From Rhipicephalus microplus (taxonomy: Eukaryota > Arthropoda > Arachnida > Ixodida > Ixodidae): a DNA stretch of 64,000 nt. Both the position numbers and the translations under genes were made by a program. Each line of letters starts with the position of its first letter. Position 1 is the first letter of the stretch. The notes beneath the pieces were generated by a model. The model was not told the origin of the DNA, made no database searches, and worked only from the letters and a program-made list of their open reading frames with translations. This document shows, in pieces, positions 23,310-35,618 of this stretch. Location: the NCBI RefSeq assembly GCF_043290135.1, contig NC_134701.1, forward strand, positions 34,065,501 through 34,129,500. Reading direction: 5' to 3'.

Positions 23310-24782
23310 CTAAGCTAGCGATATCAAGCGCGGCGTGGTGACTTCTCGAGACCGGCTCCACGTTTCGTGGGTGCGGCAAAGCGTAAAAGCAGCAGCGCAC
23401 GCTCAATCAAACGTACGTACATACAAAAGCCGCGTCGTAAATCATAGATCGCCGAGCTCTGTGAGCGCGACGCAACGCGTACCGTAACCAGCCAAATCGG
23501 AGGGGGAAGACAGATCCAGGAGAGAGAAGGACAGCTAGTTTTCGACAGCGGTTTGCGCACGGCTGGCATCTCCCGCGTGGTTCATCCCTTAGCATGGAAA
23601 AGGGAGACCGAGTAGTCTGCACGTGGCACCCATCTCTTTGTGGTTAATCCTAAACAGTCTATCTGTTGATCACGCGCGTCTATCGGGCTCCGTTACTCTT
23701 TTTTTAGGTAATTTTGCTTACAGTGTACCCCCTATTTCAGCCCAGAGTTTGCAGTCAAATTTCAGAAATAAAATTAAAGGTGTTACGATTGCCATACAAG
23801 TAACTGTGTGTACCTACTTGATTGCTCAGCCAATAAGCTTCAGTGCCTAGGCAAGACAGCGACACCTTTAAGACTGCGGTTTAATAATCAAGAAACGTAT
23901 TTCACAACGTTTCCTAACATACCCTTGTCTAAGCACCTGACTGCGACTCGATGACCTAACAGCAACCGTATTAGAATCTGGTTTTAAATCTCACCACGAA
24001 CGGGAAGCACGCAAATTATTTCTCGTCTACTAATTTAAAGCATTGTCGTTCGGCATTAAGGCAAGCTCAGGAAAGTTGACGTTCCTGGGCACACGTTAAT
24101 CAACGGGATCACGTGGACATGAACTAGGCTGAATTCTTTATCACATGTCTGCCGCTTTCATTAGTTTTCAGTCTGTTACCTACGATTCTGTTATGTTTCA
24201 TTCTCATAATTGCTATATATCACTGTTTTACTTAAGCCTTGGTTTTGTTTGGTTTGTTTATCTCCATTGCCGCATAAATCACTTATGTTTCCTTTATATT
24301 GCTGTTCTCGTTGCTTTACACCTGTTCTTTGTTAGTTCCTTTAGTGTCTTTTTGCCGGTTGTTTACTTACGTTTTCTCTTAGTTCATTGAGTTATTTTAA
24401 CGTAATGTTGTTAAATGTACTTGCTGTACGCAATCATCCATGTTGTGAAGTTATTACTTTTTGAGACTTCGAAAAATGCCCTTCATTACTGCGCAGACAT
24501 CGCCATACATTATCATGTTGGGATGTATTCTTGTTATTATCGCATGGTGTTCTTTACGATGTTGACTTGTGTACCACTCTCAAATATGCGAAAAATTAAA
24601 TACAATACTGAGACGTGTTGCGGGCCACATTGTATATAAGCAGTAAATTTTACATTTACAATATAACGAAGGCCAGACCCCGGCTGAGACGAAGGAATCA
24701 ATAAAAGATTTCGTACGTTTGTCCAGTCGAGTCAATTTTAATTTATCACTAGATCCTCAAAAGACACTCGCTCGATATATAA
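23310..24782. other. Unassigned DNA, GC-rich then AT-rich
   Basis: The first 300 bp are GC-rich and could be upstream sequence of the candidate exon. From about 23640 on the sequence is AT-rich and has no repeat or coding signal I can support. Short ORFs around 24145-24640 are leucine/tyrosine-rich chance frames. Confidence 0.5.
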
Positions 24783-24845
24783 ACACACACACACACACAC
24801 ACACGCACATAAATAAATAAAATATATATATATATATATATATAT
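24783..24845. repeat. (CA)n and (TA)n microsatellites
   Basis: A (CA)n run at about 24784-24808 is followed by AAATAAATAAAA and a (TA)n run ending at 24845. Confidence 0.93.
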
Positions 24846-24846
24846 G

Positions 24847-25133
24847 AGATCTAGCAGACAATAATGCCAAGGAATGTATAGGGGAAGTTATGAGAACAAA
24901 TGTTATGAATGTAACAAGAAAGAAAAGTGGGTGAAAAATAACCAGCCGTGAGCAGGAATCGAACCCACTACCTTCGAATAGCGCGTTCGATGCTCATGAA
25001 ACGCGTTATTCGAAGGTCGTCGGTTCAATTCCTCCTCACGGCTGATTATTTTTCACCCACTTTTTTTATTTACATCCCATTTGTTCTAACAACTTCTCCT
25101 ATACATTCCTTGGCAATATTGTCTGTTAGATCT
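24847..25133. repeat. Large palindrome of two tRNA-like SINE halves
   Basis: The 287-bp segment starts AGATCTAGCAGAC and ends with its imperfect complement GTCTGTTAGATCT. Arms of about 140 bp match across most of their length. Near the centre each arm carries a tRNA-like T-arm/B-box: GGTTCGATTCC on the minus strand near 24963 and GGTTCAATTCC on the plus strand near 25025, each followed by its complement of TGCTCACGGC. It looks like a head-to-head dimer of one tRNA-derived repeat. (TA)n lies directly left. Confidence 0.82.
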
Positions 25134-25186
25134 TATTATTGTGTAAAAACACGGAAAAACAAACCCTTAGGTATACACCTCTTTCC

Positions 25187-25190
<4 letters not shown>

Positions 25191-25231
<41 letters not shown>
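25191..25231. repeat. (TA)n microsatellite
   Basis: About 40 bp of TA between the palindrome flank and the 3' LTR of Gypsy-2. Confidence 0.96.
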
Positions 25232-25233
<2 letters not shown>

Positions 25234-25410
25234 AAAAAGGGTTTATTGACGACTGTTGCGACGGTGGTTCTACGAAGAAACACGATCGTGCAAGAGCAAC
25301 GGTCAAGCAGATGGCGGCGATGATCAGCACGAGCCGAGCGAGCGAAGACCAGCACCCAGTACCCAAGCGGTGGCGATGTTGCTTGCCAACGACGCTCTTT
25401 CTTCTTCACA
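25232..25410 (-). repeat. Gypsy-2 3' LTR
   Basis: Minus-strand TGTGAAGAAG...TTTTTCA, 179 bp. In the stretches compared it looks the same as the 5' LTR at about 30343-30520; I did not align every base. Confidence 0.92.
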
Positions 25411-25445
25411 ATTTGCCCCCGCCGAAAAAGAGCCATCCTGGCGAC

Positions 25446-28400
25446 CTAAGAGTCTGGAGGCAGAGGGCTATAATATGGCTTAAGGCGGGCGACGTGGACG
25501 ATGTCACGTCCACGCCGGCGCATGTCGTCAGATGGGGAAAGTGGCTCGATGAGAAAATTCACCGGCGAGGTTTGCTGCAAAACGCGGTATGGGCCCTCGT
25601 ACTTTGGAACGAGTTTTGAGGAAATGCCGGGGGTTTGGTAAGGAACAGCCAGCCATACAAGTGATCCCGGGGAATAGCTGGGGCTTTGTGAAGAGTCGAC
25701 GTTGTTTTCTTTCTGGCGCTGTTGTTCTCGAGACGTAAAGGTGCGTGCGAGTTCACGGCACTCTTCCGCATTTCGGGCAGCTTCGGACACAGATGGGCAT
25801 TCGGATGCGTCAGGACGGTATGGAAGGAGAGTATCGATGGTGTGGGATGGTTCGCGTCCATAAAGAAGAAAGAAAGGTGAAAATCCAGTGGTAGACTGTG
25901 CCGCGGTGTTATATGCGAACGTAATGAATGGAAGAATGCGATCCCAGTTAGTATGATCGGATGTCACATACATGGCGAGCATATCGCCAAGGGTGCGGTT
26001 AAATCTTTCCGTGAGCCCGTTAGTCTGCGGGTGGTATGCCGTGGTCTTGCGATGAACAACATGGCATTCAGAAAGCAGAGACGTGACGACTTCTGATAGG
26101 AAGGCTCGACCTCGATCGCTTAGTAGTTCTCGAGGTGCACCATGTCGTAATATGAAGCGATGAAGGATGAAGGATGCTACGTCCCGCGCAGTGGCACTTG
26201 GAAGGGCGGCGGTCTCAGCGTAGCGTGTTAAATGGTCCACAGCGACTATAATCCACCGATTTTCATCTGATGTTGTCGGTAGAGGGCCATAGAGATCAAT
26301 TCCGATCCGATCGAAAGGTTTGGCAGGGCACGGAAGCGGTTGAAGCGCACCGGACGAGTGGAAAGGCGGTGATTTGCGACGTTGACAGTCAGGACAGCCC
26401 ATAACGAATTTTCGAACGAAATTATACATTCCGCGCCAGTAGAAGCGATGGCGAATGCGTTCGTAAGTTTTGAAAACTCCGGCATGACCACATTGGGGAT
26501 CGTCGTGAAAGGAGGCGCAGATTTGTGATCGCAAGCTGCGCGGGACAACCAAGAGCCACTTACGACCTTCTGGTGCGTAGTTGCGTCGGTGTAGTAGCCG
26601 ATCACGAATGGCGAAATGAGCAGCTTGACGTCGGAGAGATCGTGGTACCGCAGTGGTTGACGATCCAGAAAGGCAGTTAAAAAGAGAAGCGATCCACGGG
26701 TCCTTGTGTTGTTCACTGGTAAAGGAGTCGAGGTCGAGAGATGCGATGGAGATACCAGTGGTTCCGCAGGCCGAGTCGGGAGGTAAAGGCGAACGCGACA
26801 GGGCGTCGGCGTCAGAATGCTTGCGTCCGCTGCGATAGATGACACGAATGTCGTACTCCTGGATTTGCAGTGCCCACCGAGCTAGGCGGCCAGAAGGGTC
26901 TTTCAATGTGGCGAGCCAACAAAGTGCATGGTGGTCCGTTACCAGGTCGAATGGGCGACCGTACAAATAAGGGCGGAACTTGCGAAGCGCCCACACTAGC
27001 GCCAAGCACTCTTTTTCAGTGACGCTGTAATTGGCCTCAGCTTTGGTAAGTGTGCGACTCGCATAAGCGACGACGTATTCGGAGTAGCCCGGCTTGCGTT
27101 GGGCGAGGACGGCGCCTAGACCAACCCCACTAGCGTCTGTGTGAACTTCCGTTGCAGCTGTTGGGTCGAAATGCCGAAGAATTGGAGGAGATGTTAGCAG
27201 ACTACGGAGCGTGGCAAACGCGACGTCGCAGTCAGAAGACCAGGATGAAAGGTCTGCATCACCGCGTAGGAGGTTGGTCAGTGGTGACATGATCGATGCA
27301 AAATTTCGCACGAAGCGCCGGAAGTACGAACATAGTCCGACAAAACTGCGTAATTCTTTCAGTGTAGTAGGTTTCGGGAACTCAGCGACTGCTCGCAGTT
27401 TTGCAGGGTCGGGTCGAACACCATGCTTGGACACGATGTGCCCTAAGATGGACAGCTCTCGCGCGGCGAAGCGGCACTTTTTAAGGTTCAGTTGGAGCCC
27501 AGCGTTGGTTAAACACGTCAGAACCAGCTGGAGCCGAAGCAGATGCGTAGGAAAATCGGGAGAGAAAACGACAATGTCGTCGAGGTAGCATAGACACACA
27601 GACCACTTCAGTCCACGCAGTGTGTTGTCCATGAGCCGTTCAAACGTGGCAGGAGCATTACAAAGACCAAATGGCATTACGTTAAATTCGTACAGGCCAT
27701 CTGGTGTAATGAACGCAGTTTTCTGGCGATCAGCTTCTGCCATAGGAACCTGCCAGTATCCAGATCGTAAGTCTAAGGAGGAGAAGAATTCGGCTCCTTG
27801 TAGGCTGTCAAGGGCGTCGTCTATGCGCGGTAATGGATAGACGTCTTTCCGCGTCACCTTGTTTAATCGCCGGTAGTCGACGCAAAATCGAATCGATCCA
27901 TCTTTTTTTCGAACTAGAACGACAGGAGATGCCCAAGGACTGTGCGATGGTCGAATAACGCGACGGCGTAGCATCTCTTCGACCTGGTCGTTAATGACGT
28001 GACGTTCTGCAGCAGAGACACGGTACGGTCTTTGACGCAATGGCTGGTGCGAACCGGTGTCAATGTAGTGGTGCACTGCGGAAGTCCGACCCAATTGCGG
28101 CTGAGAAACGTCGAATGAATTCGCGAAGTGCTGGAGGAGATTAAGAAGCTCGGCGCGTTCATGGGCACTTAAGGTGTCGGCGATGGAACTCGAGAAGGTG
28201 TCACTCGATGAGCACTCCAGTGGAGAAAGGGCATGAAGTTCGGTCGAGGCGCTACTGCACGATTCGTCTGGCATGTTAAGGAATAAACAGGAATCGAGGT
28301 ACTCCACTCGACCGAGACATTCGCCGGCAAGTAGCGTAAGCGGTGCAGAAAGGGGGTTGTGGACGAAAATATTGCTTCGGCCCGCAGTGACGTCGAGTGT

Positions 28401-28999
28401 AGCGAAAGGCAAGGAAACGGCTCTGCGGCTCATGAAAATGTCGGAAGGTGTAAACATTACTGTAGCATCGTTATAGTCATCGCAGCAAACCGGGACAACG
28501 GCAAGAGAGGCCTGCGGAATTTCAGTGTCCTCACGCACGACAAGTTTTGGCGACCGCTCAAGGGTTTCGTGCAAAGGTTCGTCACACAGGTGCGAAAATT
28601 GAACTTCAGCGCGTGCGCAGTCGATGATGGCATGATGATTTGACAGAAAGTCCCACCCGAGGATAACGTCATGCGAGCACACCGAAAGGACGATGAACTC
28701 GACAACGTACATAGAGCCTTGGATGAATATGCGGGCCGTACAGGTGCCAAGAGGTCGAATTTGTTGTGCGCTAGCTGTACGAAGCGATAGTCCAGAGAGC
28801 GGCGTGGTCACTTTGCGTAGGGAGCGGCAGAGCTGGGCGGCTATAACAGATACGGCAGCACCTGTGTCGACGAGGGCAAAGGTAGAAACACCATCGACAG
28901 ATATAGCGACGACGTTAGCTGGTGAAGTGCGAGGACTTGAGGATTTCGACGACGGCGCAGTTCTTGCCTCTGGAACTGCGGCGTTCAGTTTTCCCGGTT
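25446..28999 (-). CDS. pol: Gypsy-2 Pol: protease, RT, RNase H, integrase
   Basis: One open frame of about 1,180 codons beginning in the -1 overlap with gag; there is no ATG at its beginning, so it is expected as a Gag-Pol fusion. Protease [10 protein letters not shown] lies near residue 60. RT has [14 protein letters not shown] and catalytic YLDDIVVFS. RNase H has [17 protein letters not shown]. Integrase has the HHCC finger ([21 protein letters not shown]), a D,D-35-E core including [12 protein letters not shown] and [18 protein letters not shown], and a C-terminal DNA-binding part ([14 protein letters not shown]). All catalytic residues I can check are present. Confidence 0.92.
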
Positions 29000-30241
29000 G
29001 GAGGAAGCGGGTCTAGGACGCATTGGGGACAGTGATCGCCTGCGAGGAGATGGGGAGCGGGGAGAGTGAGTTTGAGGCTGGTGTGACCGAGACTCAGGAA
29101 AGTTAGTGCATCCATACTGCGGTGAGGGATAGGGAGCATGTATGTGCATGGGCTGTTGGTCATACGGTAACGGCCGAGTAGCGTCGCGGAGTGGTTGGAA
29201 GCGACGGCGACAATATCGTGCCACGTGTCCTGGAGTACCGCAGGCGTAGCAGATCGGGCGATTGTCAGGAGTGCGCCAGGAATTGCTGACTCGTGGTGCG
29301 GCCCAAGGTGTCGAAAATGGGGCGGATTGGGGAGCGACTGAAGACATGGGTGGCAAATGCTGCTGGCGGGGTCTGCTACGTACCACCTGGGCATACGTAA
29401 GGGGCGCGGCCACGGGCTGCATAGCCGGCGCATGGGCAACAGGCATGGCCACAGGCTGCTGGTGGGCAGCGACGGGAACAGCCTGAGCTACCTCTTCTGC
29501 AATAATGTCGCGGAGTGGTGAGGGCAGACGAGAGGACGGCGGCTGCTGCGTGAAGGGAATCAACGACAGTTGCCGAGCTACTTCTTCACGCACAAAGTCT
29601 TTAATCTCTTGCAGGGTTGGTGAGTGGTCGGGAACAGAAGTGAGACTGGAGAGTGAGTCGGCGTGTGAGGAAAATGGGCGAGTCAGGGCGCGCTGCTTGC
29701 TCAACTCGTCGAAACTTTGACACAAAGTGACAAGTTCCGCAACGGTGGCAGGATTACGGGCAAGGAGCAGCTGATATGCACCGTCATTTATCCCTTTGAG
29801 GATGTGTTGAATCTTCTCCGACTCGGGCATGGTGGTGTTGACACGGTTGCAAAGACCAATAATGTCTTCGATGTAGCTGGTGAAAGATTCTGTTGGCTTT
29901 TGTGCGCGAGTCCGCAAGCGTTGTTCGGCTCTGGACTTGCGGACTGCGGGTCGGCCAAAAACGTCAGCAAACAAGGTTTTAAAGATGGACCACGTCGTGA
30001 TGTCGTTTTTGTGGTTGTTATACCACACTTCGGCCACGTCAGTGAGGTAAAAGATGACGTAAGTCAATTTGTCCGCGTCATCCCACTTGTTGTTAGCGCT
30101 CACCAGTTCATAGTTAGCGAACCAGTCTTCCACGTCGGTCTCATCAGCTCCGCTAAAGACCTTAGGCTCTCGCAAACGAAGAACGCCGGGGTTGCTGGGG
30201 GATGGAGTGGAAGAGCCCGGTTGCGCGTTGTTGGTAGCCAT
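28985..30241 (-). CDS. gag: Gypsy-2 Gag
   Basis: About 418 residues from ATG 30241, the same start as in Gypsy-1. It has the Gag capsid signature ([13 protein letters not shown]), [13 protein letters not shown], and a C-terminal zinc knuckle [14 protein letters not shown] followed by an Arg/Ser/Pro tail. It forms particles that carry element RNA. It ends with GGAAAAC and TGA (28994-28985). It differs from Gypsy-1 Gag by scattered substitutions and a few small indels in the Pro-rich linker. Confidence 0.92.
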   Translation of the reverse strand: MATNNAQPGSSTPSPSNPGVLRLREPKVFSGADETDVEDWFANYELVSANNKWDDADKLTYVIFYLTDVAEVWYNNHKNDITTWSIFKTLFADVFGRPAVRKSRAEQRLRTRAQKPTESFTSYIEDIIGLCNRVNTTMPESEKIQHILKGINDGAYQLLLARNPATVAELVTLCQSFDELSKQRALTRPFSSHADSLSSLTSVPDHSPTLQEIKDFVREEVARQLSLIPFTQQPPSSRLPSPLRDIIAEEVAQAVPVAAHQQPVAMPVAHAPAMQPVAAPLTYAQVVRSRPRQQHLPPMSSVAPQSAPFSTPWAAPRVSNSWRTPDNRPICYACGTPGHVARYCRRRFQPLRDATRPLPYDQQPMHIHAPYPSPQYGCTNFPESRSHQPQTHSPRSPSPRRRSLSPMRPRPASSNREN

Positions 30242-30342
30242 GATGGGAGGTAGCGTTCGGTTGCGCAGCTCCAGGTTCAGGCGACGGCGAATGGCAGCAC
30301 CCAGGTTCAGGCGACGGGGAATGTCAGCACCTTCCACCAATT

Positions 30343-30517
30343 GAAAAAGGGTTTATTGACGACTGTTGCGACGGTGGTTCTACGAAGAAACACGATCGTG
30401 CAAGAGCAACGGTCAAGCAGATGGCGGCGATGATCAGCACGAGCCGAGCGAGCGAAGACCAGCACCCAGTACCCAAGCGGTGGCGATGTTGCTTGCCAAC
30501 GACGCTCTTTCTTCTTC

Positions 30518-30520
<3 letters not shown>
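30343..30520 (-). repeat. Gypsy-2 5' LTR
   Basis: Partner of the LTR at 25232-25410. The near-identity of the pair points to a recent insertion. The outer boundary merges with (TA)n and may be off by 1-2 bp. Confidence 0.9.

Positions 30521-30554
<34 letters not shown>
30521..30554. repeat. (TA)n microsatellite
   Basis: 34 bp of TA separating the Gypsy-2 5' LTR from the Gypsy-3 5' LTR; both elements end exactly in it. Confidence 0.96.
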
Positions 30555-30556
<2 letters not shown>

Positions 30557-30706
30557 CTACGTAGCTGACATATCAAGGGTCAGAAGACGACGACGAGGAA
30601 GTGCTCTGTCAGTTGTATGCGGTGCCCTCCACCTCAGTCGATGATATACGCATCAGTTTCAATATAAATTTTAAATATACACGCCTCGTGTCATTTTTAT
30701 GCAACA
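30555..30706 (+). repeat. Gypsy-3 5' LTR
   Basis: TGCTACGTAGCTGACATATC ... GCAACA; aligns along its whole length with 35619-35772. Confidence 0.88.
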
Positions 30707-30786
30707 TCTTTGTGGTGGAGGTGTGGGGTACTTCCCTGTCTTCATCACAAAGCTCCGCAACGGCCGCGTCATCATAGGTCCAACCA

Positions 30787-32024
30787 TGTCACAGGTTGAA
30801 AAACAATGGTCCTCACCACCTGCCCCTTCCTTGAGTTCTACGTATGCCGTTCTACCTCCTGCTCGTGACACCGGTGTTTTTTCGGGCCAGGATCGTGTTG
30901 ACGTCGACAGATATATCAACCGGTACGAACGGGTCAGCGCAAGCTATAGGTGGGACATGACTCTTATGCTAGCCAATGTGGTTTTTAACATCGACGGCCC
31001 CCCGCGGGTGTAGTTCGAGACGCACAAAGAGGATATGACTCCTTTAAAAAGAAGATCCGCGACCTTTTTTGGCAACACCACTGGGCGGAAGATCGCAGCG
31101 TGTTATGAACGGACGGCTCATGCACAGACGTCGACGAAGTCGTGCGTCGCGTACATTCACGACGTCATGGCCCTATGCCGCCAGATTGACGAGCACATAA
31201 GTGAGCCTGAGAAAGTGGCCCATGTGCTGAAAGGCATAGCAAACTACGCCTTTAATCTTCTAGTGTACAACAATGTTGCCACCATCGACCCCATCATAAA
31301 AGAGTGCCGGCGGTTCGAAGAAGTCCTAAGACGCCGTATTACTCAGTCATTCACCCGGCTGCCCAACATGGCCGCAAACTCATCGTGTGAAGCCTCCCAC
31401 CAGTACCCCAAATATGACAACGTCACGCACATTGTTCGTCAGGAAATCGAAGCCGCCTGTCTGGCTCCTCTTCAGCCACCCGTTTTCGCAAAACTTCCCT
31501 CTGACCAAAAACAGTCGTTAGTGGCGTTAATACAAGATGTGGGGAGGCAGGAGTTTGCGACTCTCGGCCTTCCATCAGCATGTTCCTTGACTCGCCCTGA
31601 AGTCCCGTCTTACACCCTAGGACATGCTCGCCGTTTACCTCCAATAATGCCCCTCCATATCCCTTCGTAATGGCGACCACCTGACGACCGGCCTATTTGT
31701 TTTTCCTGCCAACATCCTGGGCACGTTTCTCGCTATTGCCGCCACTGTCGTGCAAACCAACCACGTCAGACCTTCTCTACCTCGGCGCACATGTACTCGA
31801 CGACCCCTCAATGGTCAGTCACCGCACCCTTCAATTTCTATTCGTCGTCATATTACGAGCCTTCCACTGACGCCCCTTTGCCCGGTCACCGCTACACTGG
31901 CGCGTTTTCGTCCGGTCGCCGCAGTTCTCGCTCCTCGTCGCCACTACGTCGCGAATCCCGCTCTTCACCACCTCGGCGCTTTTCCTCGCTGAGCTTCTTT
32001 GGACGACCGTAGCAGGAAAACTAG
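30787..32024 (+). pseudogene. gag: Gypsy-3 gag, broken
   Basis: ATG 30787 (MSQVEKQWSSPP) opens the capsid-like part (VFSGQDRVDVDRYINRYERV), which stops at TAG 31011-31013. Homology resumes at once and runs to 31670 (CVAYIHDVMALCRQ, KVAHVLKGIANYAF). The zinc knuckle (CFSCQHPGHVSRYC) follows near 31690-31745 in another frame, and the region closes at GGAAAAC + TAG (32015-32024). Nonsense and frameshift changes make it non-functional. Confidence 0.8.
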
Positions 32025-35000
32025 ATATTGCAGCTTATAGAGGTGAAGCTGCAATACCAATGACGGCCGAAAATCCTCTACTGACGCTTCCCACAGACCA
32101 CAGCCTGTTTGAAGTACAAGTTGACCATGTTTTTGTGACCACCCTCCACAGACCACAGCCTGTTTGAAGTACAAGTTGACCATGTTCCTGTGACCACCCT
32201 TATTGACACAGGTGCGCATCTGCACTTCTCTATGCCGCCACTTGCAAAAGATTATGACGCCGTCCACGATGCAGGCAATACGTGTCACAGATGGCGGTAC
32301 TGTACCAGTAATCGCAATGTGCACTGCTCGTGTCAGCATTGCCGGTGCTCACGCCGTGGTTTCTTTTGCCGTAATAGCCTCCTGCCCTCATGACCTCATA
32401 CTTGAACTTGATTTCCTTTCAGCACACTCGGCCTCAATTGATTGTTCGTCTGGTACCCTTAGCTTCCATGTTTCAATCTTCGCCGACTACTCTGCAAAGA
32501 CCACCAGCCACTTGAGCCAAACCACTTTCGTTCGCCTGTCACCTCGAGCTGTCACGTACGTGTCTTTCTCATCGGCCCCTCTCGTTCCTGACGGTGATTA
32601 TAACGTTATGCCGATTACTGACGTTCAGCTGACGCGCAGTGTTACTGTGCCCTATACCATCGTGACCATAGCGGATAACTGTGTGTTCCTTCCACTCCTG
32701 AACTTTGGTTTCACCCCTCAAGTGTTGGCCTGCCAGATGTCTCTAGCCCAACTAACTGCCATAACAGAGGACGATATCAGTGTTGTCACTGTATCTGCTC
32801 CTGATCGAAGCGCAGTGTCGCGGTCACCCTGCTCATACGATGCTATTTTTGAAACATGATTGGATCGGAGCTTTCGCCTCAAAAGCCCGGCGCTCTCTGC
32901 CAGGTTTTCACCTCATACAGTGACATTTTTGACACCGACGATAGTTTCTTAAGCCAGACTAAAATGGTCACTGACTGAATCAACATTGGTGACTCTGCGC
33001 CTATTCCCCATCGGCCGTATCGTGTATCAGCGTCCGAGCGAGAAGTGATTCAAAAGGAAGTGACCGAAATGATTACGAAAAACGTAATCGAACTGTCATT
33101 AAACCATTGGGCATCTCCCGTCGTGGAACTAAAGAAGAAAGACGGCTCATGGCGTTTCTGCGTTGATTATGCCACCTGAACAAAATTACTAAAAAAAGAC
33201 GTGTACCCTCTACCACGCATTGACGATGCCCTCGATTGCCTCCGTGGTACCACCTTCTATTCATCTCTTGACCCCCAATCTGGCTACTGGAAAATTGTTG
33301 TAGATGACATGGGCTGAGAAATGACCGCCTTCATAACCCCTGACAGTCTTTACCAGTTCAAGGTCTTGACCTTCGGTCTCTGCAATGCTCCAGCGATTTT
33401 CGAGAGAATTATGTAAACGATCCTACAAGGATTTAAATGGTGGACTTTTTTGTGTTACCAGGACGACGTGATCATATTTTCACGTACCTTTGCAACCCAC
33501 CTGAAAAGCCTTTCGACCATTCTATCCATATTTCGACGGGCCGGCCTGCAGCTCAGTTTCTCCAATTGCCACTTCTGTCTTTCCCAGATTACCATGTTGC
33601 GTCACCTTGTTGACGCTGTAGGCGTACGACCAGACCCAGCGAAAGTACGCGCTGTAACAAACTTCCCAGTCCCACGCTCTGTCCATGATGTTCGCAGTTT
33701 CGTGGGCCTCAGCTCCTACTTTCGCCGGTTCGTGAAAAACTTTTCGGCACTCGCACGCCCACTCAGCGACCTTCTCAAACAAGACCTCCCATTTTCTTGG
33801 AGTTCTCTTCAATTGGACGTCTTTTCTAAGCTAATCACCGCTCTAACGGCACCTCCTGTTCGTGCACATTTTGACCCCGATGCTCCTACAGAAGGGCGAA
33901 CAAATGCGAGTGGTCACGGAATCTGTGCACTTTTGGCGCGAATTCAGACGGGCAACGACCATGTAACCCCGTATGCAAGCCATCTGCTTTTAAAGTCTGA
34001 ATGCAATTACTCTATAACAGAACGGGAATGTCTCGCCCTTGTCTAGGTGGTGTCGAAATTCCGTCCTTACTTGTATGGCCGCCCTTTCCTTGTCATCACA
34101 GATCATCACGCGCTGTGGTGGCTTTCTTCTATGACAGACCCCACTGGACGACTTGGCTGTTGGGCATTACGCCTACAGGAGTATTCCTACTCGTTTACTT
34201 ATAACTCATGACATCTCCACCTGGACGCCGATTGCTTATCCCGCTACCCTGTTGATCAGCCCGACGAGTCAGATATCGAGCCTAGCCTAAGCGTCATGTC
34301 AATGTCCCAGTTTCTTCAGATTAGTGATGAACAACGTCGTGATTATTCTCTACGACAACTTATTGACCGTCTCGAATCTGCTCCGAACGACGCGTCGCTT
34401 CGCATGTGCGTCCTCGTGAATGGCATGGTGTACCATCATAGCCTCAAGCCAGATGGCCCTGAGCTCCTCCTTGTCGTTCCGAAACATTTGAGTTCAAACA
34501 TGCTGCACGAGCTTCCCGATAAACCAACTGCTGGTCATCTGAGTGTATCTCGGAGGTACGACCGCGTGCGTCGCCGCCTCATTTGGTACGGTCTCGCCTG
34601 GTCCATTCGCTGTTACGTGTCCTTCTGCGATAAATGCCGTTGTAAAAAGTGACCTATTGCGTCTCTGGCTAGAATTCTTCAACCGATCTCCATCCCAACT
34701 GAACCTTTCTTCCGTGTTGGTATAGATCATCTTGGTCCTTTTCCCAAGTCGAAATCAGAAAAAAATGGGTCACTAATGCTATAGACTACGTGACTAGGTA
34801 TGCAATCACTCGAGTGCTCCCCACCAGCACCGCTACTGACGTTGCAGACGTTTTGCTCCACAATGTCATCCTACACCATGGCGCTCCTCGCCAATTACTC
34901 ACGGATCATGGCCGCGCATTTTTGTCTCGAGTAAATGACGATCTTCTGCGCTCTTTCTCGACGCAGCACAAGTTGGCCACTTCCTACCATCCCAAAACAA

Positions 35001-35572
35001 ATGGCCTTACCGAACGGCTAAACCTCACCCTCACGGACATGCTCGCGATGTATGTGTCCTCCGACCACCATGACTAGGACCTGGCGCTGCCTTACGTGAA
35101 CTTCGCGTACAATTCGTCGTGCCTCAACACCACTGATTATTCACCCTTTTATTTGCTCTATGGCCAAGATCCGACGTTACCACTCGACACTCTACTTCCA
35201 ACCACTACCACGCAGTCAATAGAATATGCACGCGATGCTATTGCTAGTGCCGACCACGCACGTCAGATCACCCGCTCTAGACTCTCGGCTTTGCAAGCCA
35301 CCCAGAAAGCCATCTACGCCAGCCGGCATGTTGAAGTTCGCTTCTCATCCGGTTCTCTCGTTCTCTTGTGGTGCCAAGTTCATCGAGCTGGCTTATCAGA
35401 GAAGTTGTCTCGCTACAAGGGTCCTCATCGTATCATCCGCCAGGTAACTGACGTCAACTATGAGGTAATTCCTGCATGTGAGACCAAAATCATGCCTGCA
35501 ACCACACGAAGTGATGCTGTGCACGTCAGCAGGCTAAAACTTTACCACCTGCCTACTGAAGACCGTAGTTAA
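32025..35572 (+). pseudogene. pol: Gypsy-3 pol, broken
   Basis: The protease has LIDTGAHLHFS and a CPHDLILELDFLS segment, split by a frameshift. RT has PYRVSASEREVIQKEV, ASPVVELKKKDG and the active site CYQDDVIIFS; the YxDD is kept, but with Q where the other elements have L or H. RNase H (33840-34210) has lost the HTDASG consensus (RTNASGHGICALLA), so a catalytic Asp is replaced by Asn. The integrase finger (CDKCRCKK) and core (YHPKTNGLTERLNLTLTD) are visible at 34290-35570. At least eight in-frame stops occur. Confidence 0.82.
32091..32200 (+). repeat. 55-bp tandem duplication in Gypsy-3 protease region
   Basis: Units 32091-32145 and 32146-32200 both begin CCACAGACCACAGCC and differ at only two positions (TTT versus TCC after CATGT). 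The unit length is not a multiple of three, so the duplication itself shifts the frame just before the protease DTG. Confidence 0.85.
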
Positions 35573-35618
35573 TGTTCACCGAGGCGGTGCTTTTAGTGCC
35601 GGGAGGGGGGGAGGGTAA

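Larger units (their letters stand above)
25232..30520 (-). mobile_element. Gypsy-2, Ty3/Gypsy element, apparently coding-intact
   Basis: Same family as Gypsy-1 in opposite orientation, 20 kb away. It has two 179-bp LTRs, a purine tract (GGCGGGGGCAAA, minus strand) before the 3' LTR, and TTGGTGGAAGG behind the 5' LTR at the primer site. Gag and pol are open from end to end in the frames expected for -1 frameshifting. Both outer ends are in (TA)n, so the target duplication cannot be delimited. It is the best candidate in this window for a mobilisable LTR element. Confidence 0.93.

Noticed and set aside
24145..24390. Hydrophobic 81-codon ORF as a membrane protein
   Set aside because: T-rich DNA naturally encodes Phe/Leu/Val. 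No start context, homology or exon signals.
24950..25052. Functional tRNA genes in the central palindrome
   Set aside because: Only T-arm/B-box halves are present. No complete acceptor, D-arm and anticodon arm set folds on either strand.
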